From Bacillota bacterium (lineage in GTDB: Bacteria; Bacillota; Clostridia; Tissierellales; Sedimentibacteraceae), in NCBI GenBank assembly GCA_023453025.1, contig JAEXUD010000060.1:34153-98152 (forward strand): DNA of 64,000 nt, read 5' to 3'. A program made the translations under genes and the position numbers. The notes beneath the pieces are model-generated. The model was not told the DNA's origin. It saw only the letters and a list, made by a program, of their open reading frames with translations, and did not search any database. Below, piece by piece: positions 34,984 through 43,484 of this stretch (the first letter of the stretch is position 1; the number at the start of each line of letters is the position of its first letter).

Positions 34984-35013
34984 TAACCATAATACTCTAA
35001 CGGAGGATGTCAG

Positions 35014-35856
35014 ATGACTGCAAAATTGTTAATTGTAGAAGGGTTACCGGGAGCGGGAAAATCAACAACAGCACAACAGGCATTTGATGTTCTTAAAGCT
35101 AAAGGAATCAATGCTGAACTTTACCTAGAAGGTAATTTTAATCATCCGGCAGATTTTGACGGAGTGGCATATTTTGATAGCGAGGAATTTAAAATTTTTG
35201 AGGAAACTCATTCGGAAAACAAAAATATATTGAAGATAATTAAAATTAAATATTTTGATGGATATTTAGTTCCATATAGAAAGGCAGTTGAGGAGCAGCA
35301 TGTAACATTTGAAAACAAACTATTTAATGATATTATCAAAAATGATGTTTATGAATTACCAATAGAGCTTCATATAAAATTAATATTGAAAAGATGGAAT
35401 GATTTTGCAACAAGCTATTTAAAGAATAATAAAGTTATTATTTTCGAAAGCTGTTTTATTCAAAACCCGATAACAGTTAGTATGATAAAAAATAATTGTT
35501 CTAAAGATATAACAATAAGCTACATAAACAATTTAGCTAATATAATTTTACCATTAGAGCCAATACTGATATATGTTGAACAAAACTCTATCAGAGAATC
35601 TTTTATGAAAGCTGTATCTGAAAGAACGAAAGAATGGATGGACGGATTTACAGATTATTACACAAATCAAGGATATGGATTACATAATAATTTAAAGGGA
35701 ACAGAAGGAATAATAGAAATTCTTGAAGCAAGAAGTATTTTTGAGAAAGATATTTATGATTCTATTAATTTAAAGAAGTATAAAATTGATAATTCTAAAT
35801 TTAACCTTGAATTGCTCAAGGAAAGAATAAACTCAATTGTAGATAGAAACTTTTAA
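35014..35856 (+). CDS. P-loop NTPase, small-molecule-kinase-like
   Basis: The 280-residue protein opens with Walker A in LLIVEGLPGAGKSTTAQQ (about 5-22), followed by a helical body and IIFESCFIQNPIT, which could hold the Walker B-like acidic residue. The general layout recalls dTMP-kinase-like or antibiotic-phosphotransferase-like P-loop proteins often found singly in Clostridia. The substrate is unknown. A GGAGG site precedes ATG. It lies between ANT(6) and deformylase-like genes, all on the same strand with short gaps. Confidence 0.8.
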   Translation: MTAKLLIVEGLPGAGKSTTAQQAFDVLKAKGINAELYLEGNFNHPADFDGVAYFDSEEFKIFEETHSENKNILKIIKIKYFDGYLVPYRKAVEEQHVTFENKLFNDIIKNDVYELPIELHIKLILKRWNDFATSYLKNNKVIIFESCFIQNPITVSMIKNNCSKDITISYINNLANIILPLEPILIYVEQNSIRESFMKAVSERTKEWMDGFTDYYTNQGYGLHNNLKGTEGIIEILEARSIFEKDIYDSINLKKYKIDNSKFNLELLKERINSIVDRNF

Positions 35857-35885
35857 TATATGTGGTAAAAAGGAGAATGAAGCAT

Positions 35886-36380
35886 ATGATACGAGAAATA
35901 TTGAAACTTGGTAATCCGCAGCTATACGAAATAAGTGAAGAAATTACAGAAGAAGATCTTATTTTCCTGCCTGAATGGGTAAAAGATTTGCATGATACAC
36001 TTATGGATTACCGTAAAGTGTATGGTGCAGGACGTGCAGTTGCGGCACCGCAGATAGGAATTAAGAAAAGACTTTTGTATATGTTTACTGATAAGCCGTA
36101 TATTTTTGTAAATCCTGTGATGAGCTTTCCCGATAATGAAAAGTATATATTAAAAGATGATTGTATGTCATTTCCCGGTCTGACAGTTAAGGTAGAAAGG
36201 TACAAGCGTGCGGATATTTTGTACTTGGATGAGAATTTTAATCCGCAGAAAATGCATCTGGAGGGAGACTTTTCAGAGCTGTTGCAGCATGAGTATGATC
36301 ATTTGGATGGTATCTTAGCCACAATGCGAGCAGTTGACAATAAGTCGTTTTATATAGAGCATATGAAGAGGGATTTATGA
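35886..36380 (+). CDS. def: Peptide deformylase family protein
   Basis: Starting at 35886 (164 residues; AAGGAGA upstream) the protein has the three PDF motifs: GAGRAVAAPQIG (about 43-54), DDCMSFPG (the metal Cys, usually EGCLS) and QHEYDHLDG (metal His pair with catalytic Glu). Variation in motif 2 is known in secondary deformylases. It removes formyl groups from nascent proteins, though accessory copies may serve other roles or resistance to deformylase inhibitors. A degraded second copy lies at 32652. Confidence 0.88.
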   Translation: MIREILKLGNPQLYEISEEITEEDLIFLPEWVKDLHDTLMDYRKVYGAGRAVAAPQIGIKKRLLYMFTDKPYIFVNPVMSFPDNEKYILKDDCMSFPGLTVKVERYKRADILYLDENFNPQKMHLEGDFSELLQHEYDHLDGILATMRAVDNKSFYIEHMKRDL

Positions 36381-36410
36381 TAATTTAATTAAGAATGAGA
36401 GGGAAATAAA

Positions 36411-36450
36411 ACGGTACATTTAATATACTGTGATGTTATCCATCATGCTA
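36411..36450 (+). pseudogene. Dead copy of the start of the PUA-like gene
   Basis: ACGGTACATTTAATATACTG matches the start of the gene at 32891 (ATGGTACATTTAGCATATTG) including the ribosome-site region before it, with ATG changed to ACG; the similarity then fades. It directly follows the intact deformylase gene. Confidence 0.6.
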
Positions 36451-36505
36451 CGAAAAAGAACAATATAAAGTTAATAAATAATTATAGAAATTTAACGAGG
36501 AACTC

Positions 36506-36958
36506 ATGAAACAGATTGCAATCTTATCCGATACTCATGGTCTGCTGCGAGAGCATGTTATGGCTGAACTTGTTGAAGCTGATTGCTTCATTCATGCGGG
36601 TGATATAAATACCCCGTACATTATTGAATCTATACAAAGACTCGGAGAAGCCTATGCTGTGCGTGGTAATAATGATAAGGAATGGGCTGAACATCTGCCT
36701 AAAAGCATTACCGTCACAATTGAAGGTGTGAGATTTTTAATTGTTCATAACAAAAAAGATGTACCAAAATGCTTAAAAGATGTTGACGTGGTGGTCTATG
36801 GTCACTCCCACAAATACTCTGCAGAAATTATCGGGGGAGTACTGTTTCTCAATCCCGGCAGCTGTGGTAAACGACGTTTTGATTTAGAACTGACAATGTG
36901 CCGTATGACTGTGGATGCAGGAAATTATCAGTACGAAAAGGTGTTGATTCTATATTAA
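36506..36958 (+). CDS. YfcE/MJ0936-family metallophosphoesterase
   Basis: The 150-residue calcineurin-like phosphodiesterase has motif I LSDTHG (about 7-12), motif II CFIHAGDI, motif III VRGNND (about 52-57), HNK and motif V VVYGHSHKY, then NPGSCGKRR: the whole metal-binding set of the YfcE family. Such enzymes hydrolyse phosphodiesters such as bis-pNPP; the natural substrate is not known. The start has AACGAGG upstream. Confidence 0.9.
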   Translation: MKQIAILSDTHGLLREHVMAELVEADCFIHAGDINTPYIIESIQRLGEAYAVRGNNDKEWAEHLPKSITVTIEGVRFLIVHNKKDVPKCLKDVDVVVYGHSHKYSAEIIGGVLFLNPGSCGKRRFDLELTMCRMTVDAGNYQYEKVLILY

Positions 36959-36972
36959 GGATATCAGAGATG

Positions 36973-37114
36973 AGTCCGATTCAGTGTAAATGACTCATGT
37001 ATAAGCTGTGGGATGTGTGTAAAAAATTGCCCTGTTAATGCAATCAATTATGGAGATTCTACGCAGAATCGACTTAGATATACATATGAATCATGCTTTC
37101 CGGAAAATCTATAA
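36973..37114 (+). pseudogene. Remnant of a 2x[4Fe-4S] EFR1-type ferredoxin
   Basis: Reading in one frame gives VNDSCISCGMCVKNCPVNAINYG (split here as VNDSCISCGMC and VKNCPVNAINYG), a single [4Fe-4S] motif typical of EFR1 ferredoxins, ending at a stop at 37112. A stop precedes it and no start is present, so the flavodoxin part and second cluster are gone. Confidence 0.65.
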
Positions 37115-37159
37115 TATAAGCATGATAAACAAGAATTTTACACATTTATGAGGAAAAGT

Positions 37160-37687
37160 ATGAAGATAAAAGAACTAAAGGAAGAAATGATAAATCGTGA
37201 ATTATTTACCCATTTTCAGCGACATCAAACAGTATCAAAGTGCTGGCGTAAGGTTGACGGTGAGTAGTGTATTAAGGATATTGCATTTACAGATGACTGG
37301 AATGAAGATGAATATAGTGAGTTGATGTATTGCTTAAAGAATACGCTAGTAAAAGGCGGTGTCGTATTTGGAGCATTCGTAAAAGATGTATTGAAGGGAT
37401 TTTCGTCTGTGGAGCCTGTTTTGTTTGGGAAAAATAAAGAATACCTTGATTTATCCAGCATACATGTTTCTGAGGATATGAGAGGTAAGGGCATTGGAAA
37501 TGAATTATTTAGGCTGTCAAAGGAATGGGCACAAAAACATGGTGCGAAAAAGCTGTATATTTCAGCACACTCTTCGGTTGAAAGTCAATCTTTTTATCGC
37601 ACAATGGGCTGTGTCGAAGCACTTGAATATAGTGTGCTTCATGTGGAAAAGGAACCATGTGACTGCCAATTGGAATATTTATTATGA
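37160..37687 (+). pseudogene. GNAT acetyltransferase interrupted by an in-frame TAG
   Basis: From ATG 37160 (AGGAAAAG upstream) one frame runs to 37687, with a TAG at 37265-37267 in the segment RKVDGE-stop-CIKDIAFTDDW; relatives that I recall carry Trp here, so TGG to TAG is likely. The remainder has the GNAT acetyl-CoA motif SSIHVSEDMRGKGIGNELF, then KKLYISAHSSVESQSFYRTMGC, and ends EKEPCDCQLEYLL. The break removes the first 35 residues from the rest; an internal restart at ATG 37325 would give a shortened protein. Confidence 0.75.
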
Positions 37688-37765
37688 TATAGTATAAAGT
37701 AACCTATTTTATTGCTGAAAGACAACAGCATAACAGGATAATAAAGTTGAAGGGAGTGAAATGTC

Positions 37766-37972
37766 ATGAGTAAATATAATGCTTTATGGGAATACGTTCA
37801 AAAGAACGGTAATATGTCAACGAAGCTGTCTTTCGATGAAATACATGACATCATAGGAATTGACATTGACCATTCATTTTTGAATTACAAAAAGGAATTA
37901 ACTCAATATGGATATCAGGTTGGGAAGATTTCTCTTAAAGAAAAGACAGTGATTTTCAATAAGATTATTTAA
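37766..37972 (+). CDS. Conserved small protein, 68 aa
   Basis: MSKYNALWEYVQKNG, then LSFDEIHDIIGIDIDHSFLNYKKELTQYGYQVGKISLKEKTVIFNKI. I recall similar stand-alone proteins across Clostridia, so this is a real family, but its function is unknown. The fold is probably a small helical DNA- or protein-binding domain. AGGGAGTG precedes the ATG. No partner gene is evident. Confidence 0.75.
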   Translation: MSKYNALWEYVQKNGNMSTKLSFDEIHDIIGIDIDHSFLNYKKELTQYGYQVGKISLKEKTVIFNKII

Positions 37973-38058
37973 TGGTATGATTTTTAATTTGAGTGCAGTT
38001 TATCTAATATTACGGTCGTTTTTTTACGAGGTAAACGCTAATTAGGAAGGTGCTTAAA

Positions 38059-38640
38059 GTGAAAGATTTTAACAGAACAAATTTATTTTTTTCGCTTTGT
38101 GGACTTAACTGCAAGCTATGTTCTATGCACATAGGTGGATATTGCCCCGGCTGTGGAGGCGGAGGCGGTAACCAATCCTGTGCAATAGCAAAATGCAGCT
38201 TGCAGCATGGTAAAGTTGAATTCTGCTTTCTTTGTCCCGAATATCCCTGTCAGAGATATGAAAGCATAGAAGAATATGATTCATTTATTACCCATCAGCG
38301 ACAGCTAAAAGATACTATAAAGGCGCAGGAAATGGGAATAGAATTCTATTGTGAAGAACAACGCCAAAAGGCGGAAATTCTAAAAATGCTGCTGTCAGAT
38401 TACAATGATGGACGCAGAAAAACATTTTATTGCATTGCTGTAAACCTTTTACCATTGCAGGATATAGAAAGCGTAATGAAACAGGTTGAAAACACTTCAT
38501 TTGATAAACTTACAACAAAAGAAAAGACTCAAATTATAGTTTCGCTTTTTCATGACATTGCGCTTGAGCAGGGGCTTATACTTAGGCTACGCAAAAAGAC
38601 GGCTAAAAATAAGCATAAAACGCAAGAAGAGAAAGCATAA
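38059..38640 (+). CDS. DUF3795-type cysteine-rich protein
   Basis: The GTG at 38059 (AGGAAGG upstream) gives 193 residues. The first 65 are packed with Cys: LCGLNCKLCSMHIGGYCPGC, CAIAKCSLQHG and CFLCPEYPCQRYES, the arrangement of the DUF3795 zinc- or cluster-binding family, with a Gly-rich GGGGG insertion. The remaining part is helical and ends in a basic tail. A GTG at 38050 is also possible. Function is unknown. Confidence 0.82.
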   Translation: MKDFNRTNLFFSLCGLNCKLCSMHIGGYCPGCGGGGGNQSCAIAKCSLQHGKVEFCFLCPEYPCQRYESIEEYDSFITHQRQLKDTIKAQEMGIEFYCEEQRQKAEILKMLLSDYNDGRRKTFYCIAVNLLPLQDIESVMKQVENTSFDKLTTKEKTQIIVSLFHDIALEQGLILRLRKKTAKNKHKTQEEKA

Positions 38641-38686
38641 ATATGCATATGAATTTAATATACTTTTAGCCTGGAGAAATGAATAA

Positions 38687-39033
38687 ATGAAAACACGATT
38701 AACACATGTTAGAGCAAACGTAAAAAATTTACAGAAATCAATTGAATGGTACGAAGATGTAATTGGTTTTATGGTAGAAGATTCATATCCGGAAGAAAAC
38801 CCTGTTTATGTTAGCTTTGAATTTGAAGAAGGTGCATGCTTCTCGATAATGATTGATGAAAAGCCATCACTTGGGCGTTATAATTTTGTTACTGAAAATG
38901 TAGACGCATTATGGGAGCGGTTAAAGGATAAGGCTGAGGTTGTTGAACCGCTTTTTGATACTCCATATGGAATGAGAAAATTTACAATAAAAAAGATTTA
39001 GATGGAAATGAATTAGGCTTCTGTCGACAATGA
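38687..39033 (+). pseudogene. VOC/glyoxalase-family protein with frameshift near the end
   Basis: The frame codes for a glyoxalase/bleomycin-resistance fold (RLTHVRANVKNLQKSIEWYEDVIGFMV, VSFEFEEGACFSIMIDEKP, FDTPYGMRKFTIK) and ends at TAG 38999-39001 after 104 residues. In a shifted frame, right after a run of six A (38987-38993), the usual family end appears: DLDGNELGFCRQ, then TGA at 39031-39033. A one- or two-base slip in the A run restores the full 115 residues. This is either a fresh mutation, a sequencing error, or slippage during expression. Confidence 0.7.
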
Positions 39034-39278
39034 GTATATAGATAGAAAGTGAATCATATTCCGGGTAGCTCAGATATAATGAAAACTATAAATATATTGC
39101 TAAAGGTATTGCAGAAGCAGCAAGGTGTATTCCAAATTGACAATAACAAGGTGGGTTTTCGTATTTGAAAACCATGGAGCAAATTCATAGTTTACTTGAA
39201 TTACTTAATATTGATAGATAGATATAAATTATTTTAATTGTACAAATAGTATTTTGTAGATAGTATAGGAGGATATAT

Positions 39279-39452
39279 ATGAGTACAGACATTAAAAGAG
39301 CAATTGTTTCGGTGGCAATTCTTTTTATCGTTTATTTTGCAGCCGATTTTATCATCGGATCACCTACCTATGATGCTAGTGTGAAATCCATTAATTTTTT
39401 ATCTGCAGTACTTGCTGCTGGTTGTTACTGGATTGGTAGCAATAAAGAATAA
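39279..39452 (+). CDS. Small membrane protein, 57 aa
   Basis: An excellent TAGGAGGATATAT ribosome site precedes ATG 39279. The product MSTDIKRAIVSVAILFIVYF and onward has two membrane helices (about 8-27 and 38-53), with a short loop (DFIIGSPTYDASVKS) and a charged end (SNKE). The family is not recognised. It is too short for common gene-length cut-offs. Upstream 39034-39278 holds only apparent coding remnants. Confidence 0.6.
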   Translation: MSTDIKRAIVSVAILFIVYFAADFIIGSPTYDASVKSINFLSAVLAAGCYWIGSNKE

Positions 39453-39482
39453 ATTCTAATTCACATATAAGATTTTAGAATA

Positions 39483-39709
39483 GCATTATTAAAAGAAGAT
39501 TTATATCTTTCAAAGCTGCAAGGCGGTGAGTGGGGTATCGCACATATTCCCCAAAGTATCATTCTTTTATTTTACGAGCATTGGATTATTATAAAACAAA
39601 TCGTATAATACATGCAGATATGAAACTTGCAGATCAATTTGTGGATGAAATGCTAACAAGTATTATAAATATACGAGAAACATATTATCATAATGACAGG
39701 TATATATAA
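39483..39709 (+). pseudogene. C-terminal remnant of an AadA-like (DUF4111) aminoglycoside adenylyltransferase
   Basis: One frame gives ALLKEDLYLSKLQGGEWGIAHIPQ; a shifted frame then gives YHSFILRALDYYKTNRIIHADMKLADQFVDEMLTSIINIRET (in part), ending with TAA 39707. GGEWG and the helical tail suit the DUF4111 end of ANT(3'')/ANT(9)-like enzymes. The catalytic N-terminal part is missing and there is a frameshift, so it is dead. Confidence 0.6.
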
Positions 39710-39745
39710 AATGAATTTTTAAACCGAAACATACAGGGGGGGAAT

Positions 39746-39913
39746 ATGGTAAAAGCAATATTTTTTGATTTGTTTTTTACACTTATTTATCCAGAATATT
39801 CAATTATAAATGAATATGGTGTTGTTGGCATATCTGCAATAGAATGGGAAAAATATGCTGAAGATAATATACTGTATAGTGAAAGGGCATTAGGAAAAGT
39901 CAGTAAAAAATGA
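39746..39913 (+). pseudogene. Truncated HAD-family hydrolase, first 55 codons
   Basis: MVKAIFFDLFFTLIYPEYS is the N-terminal HAD motif I, followed by AIEWEKYAEDNILYSERALG, typical of a HAD cap start, but the frame stops after 55 codons, at an ATGA overlap with the DUF3781 gene. GGGGGG before ATG acts as its ribosome site. The catalytic core motifs II-IV are absent. Confidence 0.65.
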
Positions 39914-40170
39914 ACGATAATGATAAAAGTGAACTGATTCTAAACATGGATAAGTTGCATACAACTAATTTAGGAATAGAACGAATTAAAAGAAATCTTT
40001 GTTTAGGTGTAGATGATGTTGTCAGTTGGTGCAGGAAAAAAATTGAAGAACCTGACAGCAATATAATCAGGAAAGGGAAAAATTGGTATATAGAAGCGAA
40101 TGGCTGTAAAATAACAATTAATGCTTATAGTTATACCATAATTACGGCTCATAAGTTAAAGAAAAAATAA
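39910..40170 (+). CDS. DUF3781 family protein, copy 1
   Basis: The 86-residue protein (LHTTNLGIERIKRNLCLGVDDVVSWCRKKI, then IIRKGKNWYIEANGCKITINAYSYTIITAHK) fits DUF3781, a small family of unknown function often found near GNAT and HAD genes. It overlaps the stop of the truncated HAD fragment. It is duplicated at 46213: by my alignment 73 of 86 residues are identical, and the downstream DNA including the start of a GNAT gene is duplicated too. Confidence 0.8.
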   Translation: MNDNDKSELILNMDKLHTTNLGIERIKRNLCLGVDDVVSWCRKKIEEPDSNIIRKGKNWYIEANGCKITINAYSYTIITAHKLKKK

Positions 40171-40258
40171 ATTGCAATGCGGAAGTATGAATATGTATAA
40201 AGATAGAAAAATATAATCGGTTTTTATGTAACAAAAATTAATTTGTATAGGTGAAGAC

Positions 40259-40699
40259 ATGGAGATAAGGAAACTAATCAGTAACGATTATGAAGAAATA
40301 TATGAGCTATGGATGTCAACGCCCGGAATGGGTCTGAACGACATAGATGATTCAAAACAGGGTATAGATAAATATCTGAAAAGAAACCCTAATACTTGTT
40401 TTGTTGCAGTTATATCAGGCAAAATCGTAGGAGTAATATTATCCGGTCACGACGGACGGCGCGGTTATATTTATCATTTAGCAGTTTCGATTATAAACAG
40501 AAACAAAGGCATTGGTTCTGCCCTGATTGATTCTGCGTTACAAGCATTAAAGGACGAAGGCATTCACAAGGTTGCACTTGTAGTTTTTAAAAATAATGAT
40601 ATAGGGAACACATTTTGGGAACACCATGGGTTTAGTGCAAGAGAAGATCTGAATTACAGAAATAAGGCACTTACAGATTTAAAAAGAATAGATACATAA
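40259..40699 (+). CDS. GNAT-family N-acetyltransferase
   Basis: The 146-residue protein has IRKLISNDYEEIYELW at the N-terminus, acetyl-CoA motif A LAVSIINRNKGIGSALIDSALQ (about 86-107) and motif B FWEHHGFSAREDL. The YpeA-like length and layout fit small-molecule or peptide acetyltransferases. The substrate is unknown. A fragment of its start was copied to 46562 with the DUF3781 duplication. Confidence 0.87.
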   Translation: MEIRKLISNDYEEIYELWMSTPGMGLNDIDDSKQGIDKYLKRNPNTCFVAVISGKIVGVILSGHDGRRGYIYHLAVSIINRNKGIGSALIDSALQALKDEGIHKVALVVFKNNDIGNTFWEHHGFSAREDLNYRNKALTDLKRIDT

Positions 40700-40765
40700 A
40701 ATTAAATTAAGCTGTAGAACTTGTCAATTTTAAATTTTGGTTAAGATTTTACTTCGGAGTAATTT

Positions 40766-41401
40766 ATGATTGTAGAGGTTAATATGGACGAAAAGATAAA
40801 TAAGGTAATTTTAAATTTGCAACGTAACAACATGACTGGGTATTTTGTTGAAAATAAAGAAGAATTAATCCAGCTTATAGCTTCGCTGATTAAAAAAGGA
40901 GAAAAAGTTGGATGCGGCGATTCTGTTACATTGGAAGAGACAGGAGTATTCGAATTTATCAGAAGAGAAGACTTCGTGTTTTACGATAAGCATAAGTGTG
41001 GATTGACACATGAGGAAAAGCGTGAAATATACCTTAATAATTTTAATGCTGATACATTCCTGACAGGCACTAATGCTATTACACTTGATGGCAAGCTATT
41101 TAACATTGATGGGAATGGAAGTCGCGTTGCTCCTATGCTGTATGGACCAAAACAAGTAATCGTTGTAGCCGGTATCAATAAATTGACAGATACTGTGGAA
41201 GATGCCATCCTTCGTACGAGGCAGATTGCTGCCCCTTTAGATGCAAAGAGGCTTAATAAGGATACACCGTGCACAAAGCTGGACAGATGCATTGATTGCA
41301 GACATGAACAAAGAATTTGCAATGATTTTGTTCTAATTACAGGACAATTTGTTAAGAATAGAATTAAAGTAATTCTTATAAATCAAGAGTATGGATTTTA
41401 A
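40766..41401 (+). CDS. LUD-domain protein (LutC/YkgG-like)
   Basis: The 211-residue protein has the LUD (DUF162) pattern: VGCGDSVTLEETGV, FLTGTNAITLDGKLFNIDGNGSRVAPMLYGPKQVIVVAGINKL, then IAAPLDAKRL. Near the C-terminus is a Cys group CTKLDRCIDCRHEQRIC. The family includes lactate-utilisation proteins, but stand-alone members in Clostridia have no known role. The ATG at 40784 (GAGGTTA upstream) is an equally good start. Unlike its neighbours it is not an acetyltransferase or resistance-like gene. Confidence 0.85.
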   Translation: MIVEVNMDEKINKVILNLQRNNMTGYFVENKEELIQLIASLIKKGEKVGCGDSVTLEETGVFEFIRREDFVFYDKHKCGLTHEEKREIYLNNFNADTFLTGTNAITLDGKLFNIDGNGSRVAPMLYGPKQVIVVAGINKLTDTVEDAILRTRQIAAPLDAKRLNKDTPCTKLDRCIDCRHEQRICNDFVLITGQFVKNRIKVILINQEYGF

Positions 41402-41443
41402 ATGCTTAGGTCAAATTTTAGATTTATAGAGGGGGACAACATA

Positions 41444-41962
41444 ATGAAATTAATATTAGTAAGACCGTCATTAGAGCTGAAAGATGAAGCATTAAACTAT
41501 CGTCAGGAACATTTTGAACATGGAGAAATGACTATTAATGGCAGTGAACTGTTTGATAAAGCAGAGTCATACGAAGAATGGCTGGCTTCTGTTACATGTA
41601 ATGCAAATCCATTGACTGTAAGCCATGAGGGGGTTTTAACAGATACTTTTTTTGCTATGGACAGTGAAAATCACAAAATAGTTGGCATTATTGACCTGCG
41701 TCATACATTAAATGAATTTCTCATTAATTTTGGTAATTGCGGATATAGTGTAAGACCATCTGAACGGAAAAAGGGCTATGCGAACGAAATGCTAAAACAA
41801 TTACTTTTTGTAGCAAAAGAATCAGGTCTTAAGCATCTTTACTTGTCTGTCGAACAGAACAATTTACCTTCAATAAAAATAATTACTAAAAACGGCGGAA
41901 TTTATGAAAGAAGCTTTGATTATGAGGGTGAACAAGCGTATATTTATAAAATCACCTTATGA
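41444..41962 (+). CDS. GNAT-family N-acetyltransferase
   Basis: The start at 41444 (172 residues) has a clear AGAGGGGG site; an in-frame ATG at 41402, touching the LUD gene, does not. Core motif: GNCGYSVRPSERKKGYANEMLKQLLFVAKE, followed by HLYLSVEQNNLPSIKIITKNGG, a typical GNAT motif A/B with the YSVRPSERKKGY phrase seen in widespread Firmicute acetyltransferases. The substrate is unknown. Confidence 0.87.
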   Translation: MKLILVRPSLELKDEALNYRQEHFEHGEMTINGSELFDKAESYEEWLASVTCNANPLTVSHEGVLTDTFFAMDSENHKIVGIIDLRHTLNEFLINFGNCGYSVRPSERKKGYANEMLKQLLFVAKESGLKHLYLSVEQNNLPSIKIITKNGGIYERSFDYEGEQAYIYKITL

Positions 41963-42038
41963 ATGTTAATTTATTGCCAATATAAATAAATCAATTTGTT
42001 TTCATAAGGATGAATTAGATAAATATGGAGGAAATCAT

Positions 42039-42593
42039 ATGAAGTATGTCGCACTATTTAGAGGAATCAATGTTGGTGGAAGAAACGTTGTAAAAATGGA
42101 TGATCTGAAGAAACTATTTCTTGAATTGGAAATGCATAAGATTAGAACTTATATTCAAAGCGGTAATGTGGTTTTTGAAACAGATTTAGACAAAGAATCA
42201 TTACAGAATGTGATTTATACCGGTTTTTCAGAGCGCTTTGGATTTGAAGGCAATGTAATAATACGGAACATAAACGAAATTGAAGCTTTAATTAAGCGGC
42301 TTCCATTCTCAGCAGAGGAAATAGCCGCTGCCGAAGCTGCCGATCCGGAGGTTGAACATCTTTATGTCTACTTTTTGGAGCATATACCTAATCCAACACT
42401 GATAGATGATATCTGCAAGAAGTATGTCGGTCCAGACACTCTGCAAGCGGGAAAAAGTGAAATATACTTTCTTTGTCATCAAAGCATAAGTAAGTCCAAG
42501 CTTGCAATTCGCACCGCAAAGATATTCTGTTCATCCACTGTGCGAAACTGGAAAATCGTTAATAAGCTATATGATATCTTAAATTCACAATAA
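42039..42593 (+). CDS. DUF1697 family protein
   Basis: The 184-residue protein starts with the DUF1697 hallmark KYVALFRGINVGGRNVVKMDDLKKLF and IRTYIQSGNVVF, ending SKLAIRTAKIFCSSTVRNWKIVNKLYDIL. The family is widespread and of unknown function. GGAGG precedes ATG. A truncated copy of its last 55 codons lies at about 46602-46772 fused to another gene. After its stop, 42594-42779 contains further broken coding-like DNA. Confidence 0.88.
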   Translation: MKYVALFRGINVGGRNVVKMDDLKKLFLELEMHKIRTYIQSGNVVFETDLDKESLQNVIYTGFSERFGFEGNVIIRNINEIEALIKRLPFSAEEIAAAEAADPEVEHLYVYFLEHIPNPTLIDDICKKYVGPDTLQAGKSEIYFLCHQSISKSKLAIRTAKIFCSSTVRNWKIVNKLYDILNSQ

Positions 42594-42779
42594 ATCGAAA
42601 CTAAATTCATCGAATCAGCATATACACTTATTATTTATTGGAAGGATATTTATGGAGGAATTCTGCTAAAAGCATTATGAATAATGGTGGCATCTTGGTA
42701 AACGAAGTTATAGTGGATTGAGTAGCTAAACAAAGGTTTTGGATAGATGTTGAGTAAGTTTTTTGTTGAGGATATTAAT

Positions 42780-43454
42780 ATGAAAATTGAAATTGAAAGT
42801 AATATAATGCGTTATTATTTGCGTAATGTATATTTTATTAATGGAACTGTATATGCAGGTAAATCAACTATGTCTGCTATGCTTGCCGAAAAGTACGGCA
42901 TGGTTCACTGTGGTGAAAATTATCATTTAAAAAACTGTGATAAGTTTGTTACACCTGAATATCAACCATGTATCGGATATTTTCAAACAATGAAGGATTG
43001 GCAGGAATTCATAAATCGAACACCTGACGAATATGAGAAATGGATAGATGGCACCTCGTTGGAAGCAGCTCAAATTGAAATTGCTGAACTGCTGCGTATA
43101 CCTGATGGTGAAAAGGTAATTGTAGATACCAACATACCATTGGAAATTTTATGAGAGATATCAGATTATCATCATGTAGCTGTTATGCTTTCCCCGCAAT
43201 CCATGTCGATAGAAAGATTTTTTGACAGAAGTGATGAAGAAAAGCAGTTCCTTTTGGAGCAAATTCGCCTATCGGAGAACCCTGAAAAGACTATGGATAA
43301 TTTTAAAGAATGCTTAGCAAGAATTAACAGTACTGAACGTTATAATGAATTCTTAAACAGCGGTTTTTTCACGATAATACGGGAAGATACTGAAACAGAC
43401 ACCCGGATTGACACTATGAACAGGCTGGCAGAGCATTTTCAACTCAAGTTGTAG
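42780..43454 (+). pseudogene. Nucleotide-kinase-like P-loop protein broken by an in-frame TGA
   Basis: From ATG 42780 the frame encodes VYFINGTVYAGKSTMSAMLAEKYG (Walker A GTVYAGKST) to VIVDTNIPLEIL, stops at TGA 43152-43154, and continues in the same frame as EISDYHHVAVMLSPQSMSIE through FFDRSDEEKQFLLEQI to TAG 43452-43454. A change such as CGA to TGA would explain it. The intact protein would have about 224 residues and look like a small-molecule kinase. GAGG lies before the start. Confidence 0.75.
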
Positions 43455-43484
43455 TAAACCTATTATCGAGAGGAAGAAATTAAT

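Noticed and set aside
37265..37267. Pyrrolysine-coded TAG
   Set aside because: TAG is used as a normal stop elsewhere in the window (for example after sequence around 39001 and 43452), and the position is normally Trp in relatives I recall; nonsense mutation is simpler.
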